Shown: piece by piece, positions 60,101-64,000 of the stretch | Position numbering within the stretch: the stretch's first letter is position 1 | Layout of the letters: each line of letters opens with the position of its first letter | Source of the DNA: Vicia villosa | Taxonomy: Eukaryota; Streptophyta; Magnoliopsida; Fabales; Fabaceae | DNA: 64,000 nucleotides | Direction: 5' to 3' | Assembly (NCBI RefSeq): GCF_029867415.1 | Contig: NC_081183.1 | Coordinates: 112,443,061 to 112,507,060, forward strand | Notes under the pieces: model-generated | The model's database searches: none | Seen by the model: the letters and a program-made list of their open reading frames with translations, nothing else | What the model was told of the DNA's origin: nothing | Translations under genes and position numbers: made by a program

Positions 60101-63100
60101 ATTTTAACAAACTTCGTGACATTTATGTCGTATAGCACCCGAAAATATTCATAAATACCAATGTATGTAAGTTTAGCAAACATCGTGACTTTTATGTAGT
60201 ATAGCACACAAAAATCGGTCAAAATTCCAACCTTTGCAAGTTTAGCGAATGTCTTGACCTTTATGTAGTATAGCACACGAAAATCTTCAACGAAGAAAAA
60301 CAAATTTTGCAAGTTTAACGAACTTCGTGACTATTATGTAGTATAACAAACAAAAGTTTCCCAAAATATCAATGTATGCAAGTGTGACAAATTTCCTGAC
60401 TTTTATATAGTATAGCACACGAAAATCTTCCAAAATACCAAACTTTACAAGTTTAATGAAGTTAGTGACTTTTACGTAGTATAGCACACGAAAACCTTCA
60501 AAAGGACCAAGTTTTGCAAGTTTAACGAAAATCATAACTTTTATGTAGTATAGCACACGAAAATATTCATAAATACCAAACTTTGCCAGTTTATCAAATT
60601 TTGTTACATTTATGTAGTATAGCACACGAAAATCTTTCAATATAATAAATTTTGGAAGTTTACCGAACTGCTTTACTTTTATGTAGTATAGCACACGAAA
60701 ATCATCAAAAAAACCAAATTTAGCATGTTAAGGAACTTCGTGACTATTATGAAGTATAGCAAACGAAAATCTTCCCAAATACCAACGTATGCATGTTTAA
60801 TGAACTTTGTGACTTGTGTGAAGTATAGCACACAAAAATGTTCATATATACTAAAGTTTGCAAGTTTAACGAATTTTGTGAATTTTATGTAGTATAGCAC
60901 ATGAAAATATTCAAAAAGACCATACTTTTTAACTTTAAATAACTTTGTGACTTCTATGTAGTATAACACACGACAAACTTGTAAAATACCAATGTATTCA
61001 AGTTTAACAAACTTTTTGTATGTTATGTAGTCTAGCACACCAAAATCTTCCAAAATATCAAAGTTTGTAAGTTTGACGAACTTCGTGACATTAATGTAGT
61101 ATAGCAAACGAAAATCTTCAAAAGGACCAAATTTTGTAATTTTAACGAACTTCAAGGCTTTTATGCCGTATAGCAACCGGAAATATTCATAAATACCAAT
61201 GTATGTAAGTTTAACAAATTTCTTGACTTTTATTTAGTATTGCAGACGAAGATCTGCTAAAATACCAACCTTTGCAAGTTTAACGAAATTTCGTGACTTT
61301 TATGTAGTATAGCACACGAAATATTTCAACAAAAAAAACAAATTTTGCAAGTTTAACAAATTTCGTGACTATTATGTAGTATAGCAAACAAAAATTTCCC
61401 AAAATACCAATGTATGCATGCCAAACAAAATTTCGTGACTTTTATATAGGGTACCACGCGAAAATCTTCCAAAATACCAAACATTACCAACTTAATGATC
61501 TTAGTGACTTTTGAGTAGTATAGCACACGAAAATTTTCCAAAATACCAAACTTTGCAAGTTTAACAAACTTCTTGACTATTATGTAGTATAGCAAACAAA
61601 ATTCTTCCAAAATACCAATGTATGCAAGTTTAACGAACTTCGTGACTTGTATTTAGTATAGCACACAAAAATGTTCATAAATACCAAATTTTTCAAGTTT
61701 AACGAACTTTTTGACTATTATGTAGTATAGCAAATAAAATTCTTCCAAAATACCAATGTATGCAAGTTTAACGAACTTCGTGACTTGTATTTAGTATAGC
61801 ACATGAAAATGTTCATAAATACCAAATTTTTCAAGTTTAACGAATTTTGTGACTTTTATGTAGTATAGCACATGAAAATATTTAAAAAGGCCATGTCTTT
61901 TAAGTTTAAATAACCTCGTGACTTTTATGTAGTTTAACACACGAGAATCTTCCAAAATACCAATGTATTCAAGTTTAACGAACTTTCTGTTTTGTTATGT
62001 AGTATAGCACACAAAAATATTCCAAAATACCAAAGTTTGCAAGTTTAACGAACTTCATGACTTTAATGTAGTATATCACACAAAAATCTTCAAAAGGACC
62101 AAATATTGCAATTTTAACAAACTTCGTGACATTTATGTCGTATAGCACCCGAAAATATTCATAAATACCAATGTATGTAAGTTTAGCAAACATCGTGACT
62201 TTTATGTAGTATAGCACACAAAAATCGGTCAAAATTCCAACCTTTACAAGTTTAGCGAATGTCTTGACCTTTATGTAGTATAGCACACGAAAATCTTCAA
62301 CGAAGAAAAACAAATTTTGCAAGTTTAACGAACTTCGTGACTATTATGTAGTATAACAAACAAAAGTTTCCCAAAATATCAATGTATGCAAGTGTGACAA
62401 ATTTCCTGACTTTTATATAGTATAGCACACGAAAATCTTCCAAAATACCAAACTTTACAAGTTTAATGAAGTTAGTGACTTTTACGTAGTATAGCACACG
62501 AAAACCTTCAAAAGGACCAAGTTTTGCAAGTTTAACGAAAATCATAACTTTTATGTAGTATAGCACACGAAAATATTCATAAATACCAAACTTTGCCAGT
62601 TTATCAAATTTTGTTACATTTATGTAGTATAGCACACGAAAATCTTTCAATATAATAAATTTTGGAAGTTTACCGAACTGCTTTACTTTTATGTAGTATA
62701 GCACACGAAAATCATCAAAAAAACCAAATTTAGCATGTTAAGGAACTTCGTGACTATTATGAAGTATAGCAAACGAAAATCTTCCCAAATACCAACGTAT
62801 GCATGTTTAATGAACTTTGTGACTTGTGTGAAGTATAGCACACAAAAATGTTCATATATACTAAAGTTTGCAAGTTTAACGAATTTCGTGAATTTTATGT
62901 AGTATAGCACATGAAAATATTCAAAAAGACCATACTTTTTAACTTTAAATAACTTTGTGACTTCTATGTAGTATAACACACGACAAACTTGTAAAATACC
63001 AATGTATTCAAGTTTAACAAACTTTTTGTATGTTATGTAGTCTAGCACACCAAAATCTTCCAAAATATCAAAGTTTGTAAGTTTGACGAACTTCGTGACA

Positions 63101-64000
63101 TTAATGTAGTATAGCAAACGAAAATCTTCAAAAGGACCAAATTTTGTAATTTTAACGAACTTCAAGGCTTTTATGCCGTATAGCAACCGGAAATATTCAT
63201 AAATACCAATGTATGTAAGTTTAACAAATTTCTTGACTTTTATTTAGTATTGCAAACGAAGATCTGCTAAAATACCAACCTTTGCAAGTTTAACGAAATT
63301 TCGTGACTTTTATGTAGTATAGCACACGAAATATTTCAACAAAAAAAACAAATTTTGCAAGTTTAACAAATTTCGTGACTATTATGTAGTATAGCAAACA
63401 AAAATTTCCCAAAATACCAATGTATGCATGCCAAACAAAATTTCGTGACTTTTATATAGGGTACCACGTGAAAATCTTCCAAAATACCAAACATTACCAG
63501 CTTAATGATCTTAGTGACTTTTGAGTAGTATAGCACACGAAAATTTTCCAAAATACCAAACTTTGCAAGTTTAACAAACTTCTTGACTATTATGTAGTAT
63601 AGCAAACAAAATTCTTCCAAAATACCAATGTATGCAAGTTTAACGAACTTCGTGACTTGTATTTAGTATAGCACACAAAAATGTTCATAAATACCAAATT
63701 TTTCAAGTTTAACGAACTTTTTGACTATTATGTAGTATAGCAAATAAAATTCTTCCAAAATACCAATGTATGCAAGTTTAACGAACTTCGTGACTTGTAT
63801 TTAGTATAGCACATGAAAATGTTCATAAATACCAAATTTTTCAAGTTTAACGAATTTTGTGACTTTTATGTAGTATAGCACATGAAAATATTTAAAAAGG
63901 CCATGTCTTTTAAGTTTAAATAACCTCGTGACTTTTATGTAGTTTAACACACGAGAATCTTCCAAAATACCAATGTATTCAAGTTTAACGAACTTTCTGT
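51142..64000. repeat. satellite array, block 3b: mixed 1,873-bp and 2,010-bp units
   Basis: Phase markers are at 52342, 54215, 56225, 58098, 59971, 61981 and 63991. Unit lengths are 1873, 2010, 1873, 1873, 2010 and 2010. The long form carries two extra monomers (about 138 bp, for example around 55905-56042 and 61660-61797). The last two units share a variant with TATAGGGTACC (about 61446 and 63456). The array runs off the end of the window. Confidence 0.95.

Noticed and set aside
37056..64000. Regularly spaced repeats that could suggest a CRISPR array
   Set aside because: Monomers are contiguous and similar along their whole length, without unique spacers, and sit in plant retrotransposon context.

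Overview
This is nuclear plant DNA made almost entirely of repeats. No host gene, tRNA, rRNA or CRISPR array is visible. The very long LTRs (about 4.4-4.6 kb), a primer-binding site beginning TGGCGACTCT, an extra ORF upstream of gag, a second RNase H between RNase H and integrase, and tandem repeats in the 3' untranslated region are together the signature of Ogre-type (Tat lineage, Ty3/gypsy) retrotransposons. Their size, and a neighbouring satellite with long higher-order units, suggest a legume of the pea/vetch tribe (Fabeae). The species is an inference.

Layout. 1-501 is the 3' end of a Helitron, inserted in a retrotransposon LTR. 502-9345 is an Ogre-like element on the minus strand (here Ogre A): partial 3' LTR (502-1302), gag fragment, ORF1, leader, primer-binding site, and a complete LTR (4955-9345). 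The same LTR is preceded on the minus strand by a polypurine tract and a tandem-repeat 3' region (9346-10141), so two element copies shared it. 10142-12689 is the 3' end of another Ty3/gypsy-like element on the plus strand (element D). It carries an antisense plant-mobile-domain gene and a 957-bp LTR that abuts the satellite array.

12690-64000 is one satellite array with a 69-bp monomer, arranged in higher-order units of about 27 or 29 monomers (about 1.87 or 2.01 kb). It is interrupted by a 2,080-bp probable solo LTR (14601-16680, flanked by ATACC), by Ogre B on the plus strand (18747-37055), and by a 100-N assembly gap (51042-51141). Subtracting the inserts restores the roughly 2-kb periodicity.

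Ogre B has the order LTR, ORF1, gag, protease, linker, intron, reverse transcriptase/RNase H, second RNase H/integrase, 3' tandem repeats, polypurine tract, truncated LTR. It has at least a dozen nonsense codons, several frameshifts and a changed reverse-transcriptase motif (SVDD), so it cannot be autonomous as it stands. Its 5' LTR holds an intact 55-codon ORF just downstream of a TATA box, encoding a peptide with two hydrophobic segments; the 3' LTR copy has a stop. The satellite's 69-bp period is a multiple of three, so one minus-strand frame stays open for up to 209 codons as a 23-residue repeat.
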